Shown here in pieces: positions 8,759 through 18,822 of a stretch of 64,000 nt of DNA. The stretch is from Proteiniphilum propionicum (GTDB taxonomy: Bacteria; Bacteroidota; Bacteroidia; Bacteroidales; Dysgonomonadaceae), in NCBI RefSeq assembly GCF_022267555.1, contig NZ_CP073586.1, positions 3,824,501 through 3,888,500 on the forward strand, in the 5' to 3' direction. Both the position numbers and the translations under genes were made by a program. The notes below the pieces were generated by a model that saw only the letters and a list, made by a program, of their open reading frames with translations, made no database searches and had not been told where the DNA came from. The first letter of the stretch is position 1; the number at the start of each line of letters is the position of its first letter.

Positions 8759-9860
8759 TGTAAAGAATAAACTTCCCCTCTTTTGTCCATAAACCGATAG
8801 ATGGGTGTGAAACACCATTAAACATAGTGGTTTTTACGATAGTGTAATGGATCATATCTTCAAACACAATCCTGTCCCCTACCCGCAATGGATTATCAAA
8901 AGACCAGTCCCCCATGAAGTCTCCGCTCAGGCAGCTGTTACCTCCCATTCTGTAAGTAGGCTTACCATCTACCGGTTCATTATATGCACCACGGATACGG
9001 GGTTTGTATGGCATCTCCAGACAGTCGGGCATGTGACATGCAAACGACACATTCAGCATCGCTGTTTTCACCCCTTTGTTTTCCACGATATCGGCAACGG
9101 TAGCCACCAGTACACCTGTCTCCCATGCGAAAGCGCTACCAGGTTCCAGTATGACTTCTAAGTGTGGGTAACGTTCTTTCAGCCCTTTCAATACAGTTAT
9201 CAGGTGCTCCACATCGTACTCCCTGTGGGTCATAAGATGACCGCCTCCAAGATTCAGCCAGCTAATCTGTCCGAACAGCCTGCCGAACTTCTTCTCTACG
9301 GCCTCCAGAGTCCGTTCCAGATCATATGAGTTGTTTTCGCACAGGTTGTGCAGATGCAGTCCTGAAATTCCTTCCGGCAACCTCTCACCTATCGTGCCTG
9401 ATGTCACACCAAGGCGTGATCCCGGTGTGCTGGGATTATAAAGATCGGTATCCACTACCGAGAATTCCGGGTTGATCCTTAATCCGCAATAAATCTTTTT
9501 CCCTGAAGCCACTACGTGAGGATAAAAACGCTCGAACTGCGAAAGTGAGTTGAAGGTTATGTGACTGCTGTATTTCAGGAACAGTGGAAAATCTTCTTCT
9601 ATATATGCTGGAGCGTAAGTATGCGCCGAATTTCCCATCTCTTCAAAGGCAAGCCTGGCCTCAGCGATAGAGCTGGCTGTAGAATGCTGAATATACTCTT
9701 TCACTATTGGAAACGACCTCCACATGGCAAAAGCTTTAAAAGCAAGTATAATATTTACGCCTGCACGCTCCTTAACCGATTTTATCAGGTGAAGATTCTT
9801 TCGAAGCAGCTCCTCTTCCATTACAAAACATGGAGATGGTATTCTTGAAAAATCAATCAT
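8718..9860 (-). CDS. nspC: carboxynorspermidine decarboxylase
   Basis: NspC decarboxylates carboxynorspermidine or carboxyspermidine in the cytoplasm, the last step of the alternative polyamine route that uses aspartate semialdehyde. The 380-residue length is typical of this alanine-racemase-fold group. The PLP lysine lies in ILAFKAFA (K42). Other expected motifs are LHLHNLCE, WLNLGGGH, LEPGSAF and, near the C-terminus, GNSCLSGDFMGDW, where the second-subunit cysteine sits. It follows the nitroreductase gene with an 8-base gap, so the two are probably cotranscribed. The C-terminal codons are repeated twice just downstream. Confidence 0.93.
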   Translation of the reverse strand: MIDFSRIPSPCFVMEEELLRKNLHLIKSVKERAGVNIILAFKAFAMWRSFPIVKEYIQHSTASSIAEARLAFEEMGNSAHTYAPAYIEEDFPLFLKYSSHITFNSLSQFERFYPHVVASGKKIYCGLRINPEFSVVDTDLYNPSTPGSRLGVTSGTIGERLPEGISGLHLHNLCENNSYDLERTLEAVEKKFGRLFGQISWLNLGGGHLMTHREYDVEHLITVLKGLKERYPHLEVILEPGSAFAWETGVLVATVADIVENKGVKTAMLNVSFACHMPDCLEMPYKPRIRGAYNEPVDGKPTYRMGGNSCLSGDFMGDWSFDNPLRVGDRIVFEDMIHYTIVKTTMFNGVSHPSIGLWTKEGKFILYRKFGYEDYKNRMS

Positions 9861-9868
9861 AGCAGCCT

Positions 9869-10411
9869 TTATCCGGTTATTGTTTTGAAAAATTCTATAT
9901 GTACCTTTTCCCAGTGCAGATTATCAGGATCAGCAGGTGCCTTCTCTTTCTCTTTTTTACCAAAGGCAATCACACAAAGGACCTCAATGGGCATGGGTAT
10001 CTGAAGTAATTCGTTTATATAATCGCCCGACGACACCTTATCAGAGTAGTAACGGTTCCTCACCTGCACCCAGCAACTGCCTATACCCAGCTCTTCGGCC
10101 TGAAGCTGCATGTTTATTGCAGCTATGGAAGCATCCTCAATCCATGCATCACTTTCAAGCGGATTACCAGCAACTATAACTGCCAGGGCAGCATCGGCAA
10201 TAAAAGCGCCACTATTCGGCTTACAAGCAGAAAGCTTAGAAAGCATTTCCCTGTCTTCAACAATAATAAACTCCCAAGAATGTCTGTTTTTTGATGTAGG
10301 GGACAGCAGGGCAGCTTCAAGAATTTTTTGGGTTTCATCAGGCGACAGGTTCTCTTTTTTAAATTTCCTGATGCTTCTGCGCCTGATAAGTAAACACTGA
10401 AAATCGTTCAT
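9869..10411 (-). CDS. nitroreductase family protein
   Basis: The 180-residue protein is of the FMN-dependent nitroreductase fold. It has the phosphate-binding RRRSIRKFK start, the SPTSKNRHSWEFIIV motif, and the dimer/FMN helix DASIAAINMQLQAEELGIGSCWVQ. Such enzymes use NAD(P)H to reduce nitro compounds, quinones or flavins; the natural substrate cannot be read from sequence. It is the first gene of the pair with nspC and is transcribed away from sucC across a shared 297-base upstream region. Confidence 0.88.
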   Translation of the reverse strand: MNDFQCLLIRRRSIRKFKKENLSPDETQKILEAALLSPTSKNRHSWEFIIVEDREMLSKLSACKPNSGAFIADAALAVIVAGNPLESDAWIEDASIAAINMQLQAEELGIGSCWVQVRNRYYSDKVSSGDYINELLQIPMPIEVLCVIAFGKKEKEKAPADPDNLHWEKVHIEFFKTITG

Positions 10412-10708
10412 CTTTTCCTATTTGAAGTTTGAGTAAAAATGTTTTATCAATTCGGATACAATAATACGAAAAAATAAGCTGTTTATCACCCTTACAACTC
10501 AAAATAGCAGTGAGAAAACTCAAGCCACCTACATAAAGTTTGCAGGCCAGGATACGATAACTGTAATTTATTAAATAATTTAAGTAATATCGCACTTGCT
10601 GGTTGATTCTACACTTTTGCATTTAACATGTCAAAGTTTTTTATTTTGAAAAATATATTATAGATTTACAGAAATTTCCTAACATCATAAAATTATCAAA
10701 AGAAGCCC

Positions 10709-11854
10709 ATGAAAATTCATGAATATCAGGCAAAAGAGATATTTGCAACATATGGCATCCCCGTTGATAGGAGTATAGTGTGCCGCTCAGTGGAAGATGC
10801 TGTGAAAGCTTACAACCATATGGATTCACAGAAAGTGATAGTAAAAGCTCAGGTACATACTGGTGGCAGGGGCAAAGCCGGTGGAGTGAAGCTTGCCACT
10901 GATGAGATAGAGTTACGCAGGCACGCTGCTTCCATTCTTGGCATGGACATTAAAGGATTCAAGGTTGACCGTATTCTCATAGGTGAGGCTGTGAATATTT
11001 CCAAAGAGTATTATGTTAGTTATGTGATTGACAGAAATTCTAAATCTACAATTCTGATGCTTAGCAAAGAGGGAGGAATGGATATTGAGGAGGTGGCCAG
11101 GTCTACACCCGAAAAAATTTACAAATTTGTGATTGATCCCTCTGCTGGTATTCCTGATTTTCTTGCTCGTGAGTCAGCATTCAAGCTCTTCGACGATATT
11201 AATCTTGTACGACAGGCAGCCTTAATTTTCCAGAAACTGTATAAATTATTTTTGGAAACAGATGCCTCTCTTGCCGAGATCAACCCGCTGGTGGTTACCG
11301 ATGAGGGTAAGATCATGGCAATTGATGCAAAAATAACCTTCGATGATAATGCACTCTACCGTCATCCCAGGATTGCAGCCCTTAACGAGCCCACCGAGGA
11401 GGAGAAAAAGGAGCAGAATGCAAAGAGCAAAGGATTCAGCTATGTTAATCTGGGAGGAGAGATAGGGTGCATGGTAAACGGTGCCGGCCTAGCCATGGCT
11501 ACAATGGACATGATCAAGCTCTATGGCGGTAATCCTGCAAATTTCCTCGATATAGGGGGAAGCTCCAATCCCACAAAGGTAATTGAAGCTATGAAACTGT
11601 TGCTGAGTGACAAAAATGTAAAAGTAGTGCTAATCAATATTTTCGGGGGCATCACCCGTTGCGATGATGTTGCAAATGGTTTGCTGGAAGCTTTTAAGCA
11701 AATGAAAAACAATGTACCTATCGTTATCCGCCTCACAGGTACCAATGAAAAAGAGGGGCGTGCTCTTTTGCAGGGTTCTCTTTTTCATGTTGCTGAAAAC
11801 ATGGGTGAGGCAACCCGGAAAGCAGTAGAATTAACAAATTACAATCAAGACTGA
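10709..11854 (+). CDS. sucC: succinate-CoA ligase, beta subunit
   Basis: The 381-residue protein begins [19 protein letters not shown], the usual SucC start, and carries an ATP-grasp domain ([19 protein letters not shown]) followed by the CoA-ligase domain ([41 protein letters not shown]). With SucD it interconverts succinyl-CoA and succinate with nucleotide phosphorylation. In anaerobic Bacteroidales it works between the reductive branch to succinate/propionate and CoA recycling. AGAAG stands just before the ATG. It ends 11 bases before sucD. The 297 bases upstream are shared with the divergent nitroreductase gene; no full -33/-7 pair is visible there. Confidence 0.95.
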   Translation: MKIHEYQAKEIFATYGIPVDRSIVCRSVEDAVKAYNHMDSQKVIVKAQVHTGGRGKAGGVKLATDEIELRRHAASILGMDIKGFKVDRILIGEAVNISKEYYVSYVIDRNSKSTILMLSKEGGMDIEEVARSTPEKIYKFVIDPSAGIPDFLARESAFKLFDDINLVRQAALIFQKLYKLFLETDASLAEINPLVVTDEGKIMAIDAKITFDDNALYRHPRIAALNEPTEEEKKEQNAKSKGFSYVNLGGEIGCMVNGAGLAMATMDMIKLYGGNPANFLDIGGSSNPTKVIEAMKLLLSDKNVKVVLINIFGGITRCDDVANGLLEAFKQMKNNVPIVIRLTGTNEKEGRALLQGSLFHVAENMGEATRKAVELTNYNQD

Positions 11855-11865
11855 AAAAACATACT

Positions 11866-12735
11866 ATGAGTATTCTTATAAACAACGATACACGACTTAT
11901 CGTACAGGGAATTACCGGTCGCGATGGCGGTTTTCACGCCTCAAAAATGAAAGTTTACGGTACAAATGTTGTTGGTGGTACATCACCCGGAAAAGCGGGT
12001 GAACTTGTAGATGGCATACCAGTATTCAACACGGTAAAAGATGCTGTGATAGAGACCGGGGCCAACACATCCGTTATATTTGTTCCGGCTGCTTTTGCTA
12101 AGGACGCCATGATGGAAGCTGCAGATGCGGGTATTAATCTGATTGTCTGCATAACAGAGGGTATTCCTACCCTCGATGTGATTGAAGCGTATCACTATAT
12201 CAAACAAAGAGGCTCCAGTCTTATAGGTCCCAATTGTCCGGGATTAATCTCTCCCGGGAAAAGCCTCGTAGGCATTATGCCTTCTATGATTTTCAAGCAG
12301 GGAGGTACCGGAGTAATTAGTCGCAGCGGTACTTTAACATATGAAGTTGTATATAACCTTACTGCCGGCGGCTTGGGACAGTCTACAGCCATAGGTGTTG
12401 GTGGTGACCCTGTAGTGGGGCTCTATTATAATGAGTTGCTTGAGATGTTCGAGAACGATCCTGAGACCGATTCCATAGTTTTAATAGGTGAAATTGGTGG
12501 CGATGCTGAAGAACGTGCTGCCGAATATATCAGGAAACATGTTACAAAGCCCTTAACTGCCTTTATTGCAGGACAAGAGGCTCCTCCCGACAAGCAGATG
12601 GGCCATGCAGGGGCCATCATCTCCAGCGGAACAGGCACTGCAGCCGAAAAGATAGCAGCCTTTGAGGCAGCCGGTGTTCCGGTTGCTAAAGAGCCGGCTC
12701 AAATTCCGGAACTATTAAAAAACAGGAGATACTGA
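11866..12735 (+). CDS. sucD: succinate-CoA ligase, alpha subunit
   Basis: The 289-residue protein has the CoA-binding Rossmann domain ([25 protein letters not shown]) and the ligase domain with the phosphohistidine loop (GHAGAIIS, near residue 248). [12 protein letters not shown] and GGDPVVGL are further family hallmarks. It forms the catalytic heterodimer with SucC. It is second of a two-gene operon and is followed by a strong terminator at 12814-12847. Confidence 0.95.
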   Translation: MSILINNDTRLIVQGITGRDGGFHASKMKVYGTNVVGGTSPGKAGELVDGIPVFNTVKDAVIETGANTSVIFVPAAFAKDAMMEAADAGINLIVCITEGIPTLDVIEAYHYIKQRGSSLIGPNCPGLISPGKSLVGIMPSMIFKQGGTGVISRSGTLTYEVVYNLTAGGLGQSTAIGVGGDPVVGLYYNELLEMFENDPETDSIVLIGEIGGDAEERAAEYIRKHVTKPLTAFIAGQEAPPDKQMGHAGAIISSGTGTAAEKIAAFEAAGVPVAKEPAQIPELLKNRRY

Positions 12736-12813
12736 CAACTCATTAAAAAGCTGATTAACACTGAATATATAATATTTTAAGGCACTTCAAGAGATTTCAT
12801 AAAAAACGGGTAT

Positions 12814-12847
12814 AAAAAAAAGCGGATCAAAAAACCCGCTTTTTTTA
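12814..12847 (+). terminator. rho-independent terminator of sucCD
   Basis: AAAAAAGCGG and CCGCTTTTTT pair around a loop of about ten bases and run directly into a T-rich stretch. The A-run on the left arm would also let it work on the minus strand, for the GH109 gene beyond the MITE. Confidence 0.8.
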
Positions 12848-12864
12848 TATATAATTCTAATGTC

Positions 12865-12975
12865 TGAGTCTGCTCCGAAAATCCCCAAATCCAGTTTTAA
12901 TAGTTTTCAACTCGCTGAAAATCAATGATGATTTTGGAAAATTTTCAGTAGAAAAGAGTTATCGGAGGGGACTCA
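12865..12975. mobile_element. MITE-like element A
   Basis: The 111-base non-coding element starts TGAGTCTGCTCCGAAAA and ends GGAGGGGACTCA, so its ends are inverted repeats. It is flanked by TGTC on both sides (12861-12864 and 12976-12979). The same end pattern and a 4-base duplication are found on the IS at 61110-62999, whose transposase may have moved it. It fills the gap between the sucD terminator and the stop codon of the GH109 gene. Confidence 0.75.
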
Positions 12976-12980
12976 TGTCC

Positions 12981-14405
12981 TTAATCTGCAAAAGCATGTT
13001 TGAATCCCTGAACCTTGTTCCAGTTACCACGTGTGAAATCGGGTACAGCTACCGGAGCATTGTTATTCTCAATTGAGATGCGGCTTAGTTCAGCCAATGA
13101 GCACCATTCAGCTAAGTCGTATACATCCATATCCAAAGGCAAACCGTTCCGTAAACAATAGATCAAACGGTAATCCATAATAAAATCCATACCTCCGTGA
13201 CCACCTACCTCTTTTGCCTTCTCTTCCAGCTCGCGATGAATGCGGTGTTTATATTTTTTCATCAAAGCTTCTTTTACCTCTTGCGATACATAGTTATGGG
13301 CACTCAGGTTCTCTAGATTGGGTGCAATATCAGCATCCAGGGATTTACCTTGAACAGCATAACCCTCATTGGGATATTTATTAGCAAAACCTTTTGTTCC
13401 ACTAACCTGATACATACGTGAATATGGACGTGGCGACGCCACATCGTGCTGAATATGAATGGTTTTGCCATTTTCAGTTCGTATCATTGTCATTGTATTC
13501 TGACCATTGGCAAAGTTGTAAGCACTATCCGGATCCATTCCCCTCTTTTCAATGAGATATTCAGGAATATTTACCGGTTTGGTATCCATAGAAACTAATA
13601 TGTTCATCTTATCCCCACGATGCAGGTTCATCACCTGAGCAGCCGGCCCCATGCCATGAGTAGCATAAACGTCACCCCTGAACTCCTTATTGTATTGCAA
13701 GCGCCAATCCCCTTCATAGTATCCCCAGAAATCGGACAGATCATGGATATACGAACCTTCGGCATGGAGTACCTCACCGAAAAGGCCTTGTTGCACCATA
13801 TTCAGAGTCGTGAGCTCAAAGAAATCATATACGCAATTTTCGAGCTGCATTGCATGCTTCTGAGTCCTTTCTGCTGTGTTCACCACCGACCATATCTCAT
13901 CTAGGGTCATTGATGCCGGTACTTCACATGCCACATGCTTACCCTGCTCCATTGCGTAAACCATCATTTCGGCATGATGTTTCCAGTCGGTAGCAATATA
14001 AACCAGATCAATATCATCGCGCTGACAAAGTTCTTTCCAGGCATCTTCGCTTCCGCTATATCCTGCAGCGAGGGGCAGGCCTGCTCTATCGAGTATGGTT
14101 TGTGCTTTTTCCACCCTGTCGGCGTGCAGATCGCATAATGCTACTATCTGAGTGCCTGGAATGTGTGTAAATCGCTGCACAGCTCCCGGGCCTCGCATTC
14201 CAAGCCCGATAAAACCCACCCTTACCGTATCGAGCCTGGGTGCAACCAAGCCAAGTACATCTTTTTGTCCTGCAGGACGTTCAGGCACTTCCGTTTGAAT
14301 AACATAACGGGAAGGATTTTCACTGCCTGCTTTATTAACGTTTGTGGTACACGCTGCAAAAACGACAAGCAGTAATGATAAAAAAAATAAATTTGTCTTT
14401 GTCAT
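12981..14405 (-). CDS. GH109-like lipoprotein, Gfo/Idh/MocA fold
   Basis: The 474-residue lipoprotein (lipobox FAAC, Cys19) has an NAD-binding Rossmann domain (VGFIGLGMRGPGAVQRF) and the C-terminal pattern GGHGGMDFIMDYRLIYCLRNG with YDLAEWCSLAELS. That pattern is typical of GH109 alpha-N-acetylgalactosaminidases, which use NAD+ in an oxidation-elimination mechanism, rather than of sugar dehydrogenases. The likely substrate is terminal alpha-GalNAc on O-glycans, outside the cytoplasm. It follows the M60 peptidase gene across a 287-base AT-rich gap, which fits one mucin-targeting locus. Other Gfo/Idh oxidoreductase activity cannot be excluded without assay. Confidence 0.85.
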   Translation of the reverse strand: MTKTNLFFLSLLLVVFAACTTNVNKAGSENPSRYVIQTEVPERPAGQKDVLGLVAPRLDTVRVGFIGLGMRGPGAVQRFTHIPGTQIVALCDLHADRVEKAQTILDRAGLPLAAGYSGSEDAWKELCQRDDIDLVYIATDWKHHAEMMVYAMEQGKHVACEVPASMTLDEIWSVVNTAERTQKHAMQLENCVYDFFELTTLNMVQQGLFGEVLHAEGSYIHDLSDFWGYYEGDWRLQYNKEFRGDVYATHGMGPAAQVMNLHRGDKMNILVSMDTKPVNIPEYLIEKRGMDPDSAYNFANGQNTMTMIRTENGKTIHIQHDVASPRPYSRMYQVSGTKGFANKYPNEGYAVQGKSLDADIAPNLENLSAHNYVSQEVKEALMKKYKHRIHRELEEKAKEVGGHGGMDFIMDYRLIYCLRNGLPLDMDVYDLAEWCSLAELSRISIENNNAPVAVPDFTRGNWNKVQGFKHAFAD

Positions 14406-14692
14406 GTTGAATAAAATTTTGAATATACTGTTTTATCTGATTATATATATTTTAAAAAGTAATTATTATTTTATTGGTCACCTGTAATAGTGTTCAATAC
14501 TACAATAATTCAATCCTGAGATTAAAAATGCGACCTGAGTTTTAGTAACTGATTAATTAAAAGTTGCACTAATTATGGAATTATGCAAAATAGATGAATG
14601 TGTAATCTGCACTTTTTCAATTAAACTTCAAATATAGCATTAATTTATTTTATATAATAAATCATTCTGCATAAATTTCTATGGTTACTCAA

Positions 14693-17458
14693 TTAAAACG
14701 TCACTTCTGTCTTATCCCCATTATATGCTATTGCAAATACTTTGGTATCATCGGTTACGAAAGAGTCCAGAGTAAAAGAAGACATGTTTGAAACAAACAT
14801 TAATTTTTCATCCTTATAAACTTCGTAAGCAACCACATTTTGCCATCCTTTCATCGTTATTTTGGTCCCGCTTTTCGTAGCAGTTCCCGGCTGTACGGGT
14901 AAACGGTTTTTGAATACCTTCCAATTGGCGTCACAGATATATTCAATTTTCTCGTCAACTTCCGGGTAACCTTTGGCTTTTATGTCGGCAATGGTGCGGT
15001 CTATCTGCGTTTGGGTAACGGTAATGCGCTTTTTGCCGTAGTCGTCGACTTCGTCATCGAAGGGAGTGTAAAAGCCCCAGAGGCGGAAGAAGCGCGTGAG
15101 ATCCCTGCCGGTAATGTCGCACATGATTTTGGTAAATTCCAGTTGTTGCTCGCCCGGCGTGGACTTATCGGGCGATGTACGGATTTTTTCGTACAAATCT
15201 TTATACACATCGGCATTCCCCCTTGCATTGGCAAAATAGAGCTGTAACTGCCAAAGCGGGACCAGTTTGCAGAATACGTCTCCCTCGCCGGGATGAGCTA
15301 CCTTTTTCACAAAAGAATTATGGTAAGCTTTCTCATAACGGTTATTATAACGCCCCATATTCTCTGACTCCAACCGTGAAGCATTCCCCCATTGAGTCTG
15401 CACGTAGAGAGAGTGCACGTTATTGGTCACTTCCGTCATTCCGTGCCATTTAAAGCCGGGACGGGTTTGAAACGTATGCCCCATTTCATGTGCGGGTCCC
15501 CATGGAGACGATTTGAGCTGACTAACATCAAGAACGGCTTTTTGCACATCAGTTCCACTCACGTTGTATGCTGTCCGGTATGAAGTGGAATACATATACG
15601 ATGTATACATAGCATGGAAATAGGCTCTGTTAACAGTCGGCCTATTATACTTCATCAGTCCCATGAACTCTTTTTCCATGCGGACCAAATCGTCGTAAGC
15701 ATTGATCAGTTTATCACCGTTGTTGGCTGCATAGGTTTTCAAATCGTTTGTCGGGAATGTCAGATGGGCATGCTCGCCCAATAGATCGAAATAATCATCA
15801 ACTGCCGCGCTGAGCAGTCGCGGCCAGTCTGACGCCTGATGCTTTTGCGAATCGAAATAACCGTTCACTTTCCCGGTGGCGAAATGGATTTTTACCTGGG
15901 GTGCGGTTTGCCAATCGGGCGTATGATAGAACAGATAAACCAGGCCTTTGTTGCGGACTTTCAATTTATTCACCCCCGGAGAAAGCGGATAAAAAGATGC
16001 ATTATTATAGCCATCTTTACCGGGACTATTCAGGTTTTGAATTTTCAAGCTCAAAGGATATCCTCCGGTATCACCTACAAAAACCACCATTTCCTCGTTT
16101 TCCGAAACAGAAATTCCGGTGGGGTTATCCAGTAAGCTCAAGGTGGATGTTTTATTCACTCTTGCCCAATCGTCAGGATGTGGCCAGGCACGGTAGTCTT
16201 GTATGCGGAACTCCCGTGGATAGGTTCCTTTCAGCATATAAAGAGCGATATTGCGGTAGAGGTTGTTAGATACCTTTTCTATCTCATCCATTGTAATGCC
16301 GGCCTTGAGTTGCGTACAAGTAAGATCGGTAAATAGCGTGAGAGGATTGGTATTGTCAGGGTTGGTGCGATAAAACTCCATCTCGGCACATGAGGCAAAA
16401 CCTTGTCCATCACCGGCACCCGAATTAACTACAAATTTAATTGATTTGGGTTTTACCAGGGTTTTTTCGAACGATACTCTAGTAGGAGACGATACACCCT
16501 GAAAATCATAATCCATCGCTTTTATGTAAGAGGGCTTATCTTCTGTTGCTACCCAAATCTCAACCTCTTTGAAAAGACCATTTGGGCCTGACGTCCGGGG
16601 GTAATAGACAATATAATCTATACTTTCCTGATTCTCGAAAAAGTATTCCAGCGTGATCGGGAAATAATTGCTCCCTGCATTGTTCCATGATGAATGGTAA
16701 AGGGTGTTCATATCACCATCAAAAGACTTTTCAATTTCTCCCCCCGGTTGGAATGAACTTGCCGTACCGCGGCTTACAGGTACTTTTAGGTCGTCTTTGA
16801 TGTCGCCATCCGTGTTGCCGCTATAACCCGCTTGTGCTTTTTGTATTACGATTATTCTCTTTTCAAGCTTTCCCTCTTTTTGTTTAATAACGACCTCAGC
16901 TCTACGTTCAGTTTCTTCCGTATTCCAGTCCACCTGAAACTGATATTCTCTCTTGACCATCTCGACTGAGCGGGTTCCGGATTTTGGTTTGATCCATCCG
17001 GCATCGTCCGGAATGATGATACCATATTCAATATTCGAGGTAATTTCCAAAGAGAAATCTCCGCCGTCAGGGGATAAGGTAAATATCTCTGATGAGGCGA
17101 GTATCGCCGGTTCTGTTCCCAGCTGAACTACAGTGATCGTTTCGGAAAGATCATCGGCAACCACCCTTATTTCACCGTGCCTGGATTCGAATTCAGTATT
17201 CTCCGAAACCACCACGCGCAGAATGGAGCCGATGCGGGTTGCTTCCATCCATGTCCTGGCATCCGGCTGTACCATGACCGTCCAGTTTTCGATGCTCGTC
17301 TTCACAGGAATATCGCGAGTAGTTGATACTGAATTGAAATTCAGTGTTTGGGTTTCAATGGTAAGAAAAGGAGGAATATGCTCCTGTTTATCCGTACAAG
17401 AGAACAAGAATCCCGTCAGAAACAGGGTGAACAGAAATAAAATTGACTTTCGTTTCAT
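14693..17458 (-). CDS. M60-family (enhancin-like) zinc metallopeptidase lipoprotein
   Basis: The 921-residue lipoprotein (lipobox LFSC) is built of two BACON-type beta domains (about 33-112 and 115-208), a discoidin-like F5/8 type C module (about 225-365) and an M60 peptidase domain. The M60 domain carries the zinc motif HEMGH (H657, E658, H661) after SSPWGPA. M60 peptidases cleave mucin-type glycoproteins next to O-glycosylated Ser/Thr, and BACON and discoidin modules can bind glycans, so it is a probable surface mucinase. A small beta domain closes the C-terminus (about 840-921). It lies between the duplicated discoidin lipoprotein and the GH109 gene. Confidence 0.9.
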   Translation of the reverse strand: MKRKSILFLFTLFLTGFLFSCTDKQEHIPPFLTIETQTLNFNSVSTTRDIPVKTSIENWTVMVQPDARTWMEATRIGSILRVVVSENTEFESRHGEIRVVADDLSETITVVQLGTEPAILASSEIFTLSPDGGDFSLEITSNIEYGIIIPDDAGWIKPKSGTRSVEMVKREYQFQVDWNTEETERRAEVVIKQKEGKLEKRIIVIQKAQAGYSGNTDGDIKDDLKVPVSRGTASSFQPGGEIEKSFDGDMNTLYHSSWNNAGSNYFPITLEYFFENQESIDYIVYYPRTSGPNGLFKEVEIWVATEDKPSYIKAMDYDFQGVSSPTRVSFEKTLVKPKSIKFVVNSGAGDGQGFASCAEMEFYRTNPDNTNPLTLFTDLTCTQLKAGITMDEIEKVSNNLYRNIALYMLKGTYPREFRIQDYRAWPHPDDWARVNKTSTLSLLDNPTGISVSENEEMVVFVGDTGGYPLSLKIQNLNSPGKDGYNNASFYPLSPGVNKLKVRNKGLVYLFYHTPDWQTAPQVKIHFATGKVNGYFDSQKHQASDWPRLLSAAVDDYFDLLGEHAHLTFPTNDLKTYAANNGDKLINAYDDLVRMEKEFMGLMKYNRPTVNRAYFHAMYTSYMYSTSYRTAYNVSGTDVQKAVLDVSQLKSSPWGPAHEMGHTFQTRPGFKWHGMTEVTNNVHSLYVQTQWGNASRLESENMGRYNNRYEKAYHNSFVKKVAHPGEGDVFCKLVPLWQLQLYFANARGNADVYKDLYEKIRTSPDKSTPGEQQLEFTKIMCDITGRDLTRFFRLWGFYTPFDDEVDDYGKKRITVTQTQIDRTIADIKAKGYPEVDEKIEYICDANWKVFKNRLPVQPGTATKSGTKITMKGWQNVVAYEVYKDEKLMFVSNMSSFTLDSFVTDDTKVFAIAYNGDKTEVTF

Positions 17459-17600
17459 CGCCTATATCGATTAAACAAGAAAATTAGCACATTTTATCAT
17501 GAATCTTCCATTCATGTACTATCTTTTTTGGGGCTTGGGCAGGTTCATTTTCTTTATGGCATTTTTTACCCGTTACAAGTCCGCTATAAATCATAAATCA

Positions 17601-17646
17601 GTTGTTGAAAAATGGGGACAATTTTGTATTCCCATTTTTCAACAAC
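17601..17646 (-). terminator. hairpin downstream of discoidin lipoprotein copy 1
   Basis: GTTGTTGAAAAATGGG (17601-17616) and CCCATTTTTCAACAAC (17631-17646) form a perfect 16-base stem with a 14-base loop. It lies 46 bases past the stop of the gene ending at 17692. There is no strong T-run after it, so it may stabilise the mRNA 3' end rather than terminate. The same hairpin stands at 21959-21997 after the second gene copy. Confidence 0.65.
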
Positions 17647-17691
17647 TATGGGCTATTTCTATATTAGAACACAAACATTCAAATTTTACAA

Positions 17692-18771
17692 TTATAGAAA
17701 AGCCCCATATACATAAAGCTCTGCTAACGTAAAATAGACAACATTATTTCTCGGATTACTAAATGTAAGTCGTATGTAACGAATGTTGGGAAGAGCATCT
17801 AAACTATAAATGATCTCAACGTTTCGAGTTGTCGGGAAATCATCGTAACTTCCGTATATTTTCCAGTCAGAGCCATCCAAACTGCCTTCCACAATAAAAT
17901 CGGTGGGCGCATTTTTCGCATTATTATGATTTCTGTTATAGAAGCCCAACTTCGTTACGATACGACTGCTCAACATATCAAAAGTAACATGATGAGGAAA
18001 CGGATCTGACGCCCTCCAGTTTGTTTGCCAAAAAGTCCCCAAATTGCCATCCAATATTTTTTCAGGAGACTCACCTGTACCGCTTTGTGAACTAAAATCT
18101 ACAATCATCCACTCACTTCTATCTTCAAACCGAACTTCCTGGTATGGTTGTATGGAAGCAGTCTTTATTTCAGAAAACTGAAGGAAGTTTCTCGGATTAG
18201 ATGTATAGTAACTGAAAACCTGTTCCTCGGGATGTACACCTAATACATATCTTTTTCCGCTTGATTCAGATGATATCGATGTATATAATTGTCGCACTCC
18301 ATCACTGTCTAAATAATCCACATTTATTTGGATATCTTTGCCTGTTGGATTCTCCCAACGAACAGCTACACCACCTACTACAGGTTCAATAGCTAAAGTC
18401 TCAGCCGCGATCTTATAGGCAGGCTCCAAAGGGGTAGCATCGATACATATAGGGTCGGACAGGTTGCCGTTTTTATCTGCTGTTCTGATCGAAAAACTAT
18501 ATTCCACAGCGTGCAAATTCGTAATCAATGCCTCCTCAGAAAAACGACTAAATGCATATCGCTTATCTTCTCCATCGCTTATAAAATCAACACGTACATA
18601 TTCAACATCTTGCTCCTGAGGAAAATTCCACGTAAAAGCAATTTCACCATACCCGACCTCATAGGTAACCTCTCCGATGGTTGGCAAGGTAACAACTGTT
18701 TCTTTATCGCAAGACAAAAGGAATAAAAGAAACGCCAAAAATATTGTTTGAAAATACATTAATCTATTCAT
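17692..18771 (-). CDS. surface lipoprotein, DUF4959-like with discoidin domain, copy 1
   Basis: The 359-residue lipoprotein (lipobox LLSC) has two fibronectin-like segments, including TLPTIGEVTYEVGYGEI and TPLEPAYKIAAETLAIEPVVGGVAVRWENPTG, and a C-terminal F5/8 type C (discoidin) domain (ILDGNLGTFWQTNW to LAELYVYGAFL). Proteins of this make-up follow SusD in many loci and bind glycan at the surface. The start at 18771 is chosen because the intact paralogue at 22042-23121 starts at the same MNRL. The two copies are alike throughout. This copy follows a beheaded SusD, so whether it is still expressed is unclear. Confidence 0.8.
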   Translation of the reverse strand: MNRLMYFQTIFLAFLLFLLSCDKETVVTLPTIGEVTYEVGYGEIAFTWNFPQEQDVEYVRVDFISDGEDKRYAFSRFSEEALITNLHAVEYSFSIRTADKNGNLSDPICIDATPLEPAYKIAAETLAIEPVVGGVAVRWENPTGKDIQINVDYLDSDGVRQLYTSISSESSGKRYVLGVHPEEQVFSYYTSNPRNFLQFSEIKTASIQPYQEVRFEDRSEWMIVDFSSQSGTGESPEKILDGNLGTFWQTNWRASDPFPHHVTFDMLSSRIVTKLGFYNRNHNNAKNAPTDFIVEGSLDGSDWKIYGSYDDFPTTRNVEIIYSLDALPNIRYIRLTFSNPRNNVVYFTLAELYVYGAFL

Positions 18772-18822
18772 CATCTCATGTGTTTGTTTTACATATTGTA
18801 CACTCTGAAGGTCCAGCAATCA

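Noticed and set aside
17499-17732. 77-codon ORF on the plus strand
   Set aside because: It runs through the terminator hairpin and into the opposite end of the discoidin lipoprotein gene; no coding signal is seen.
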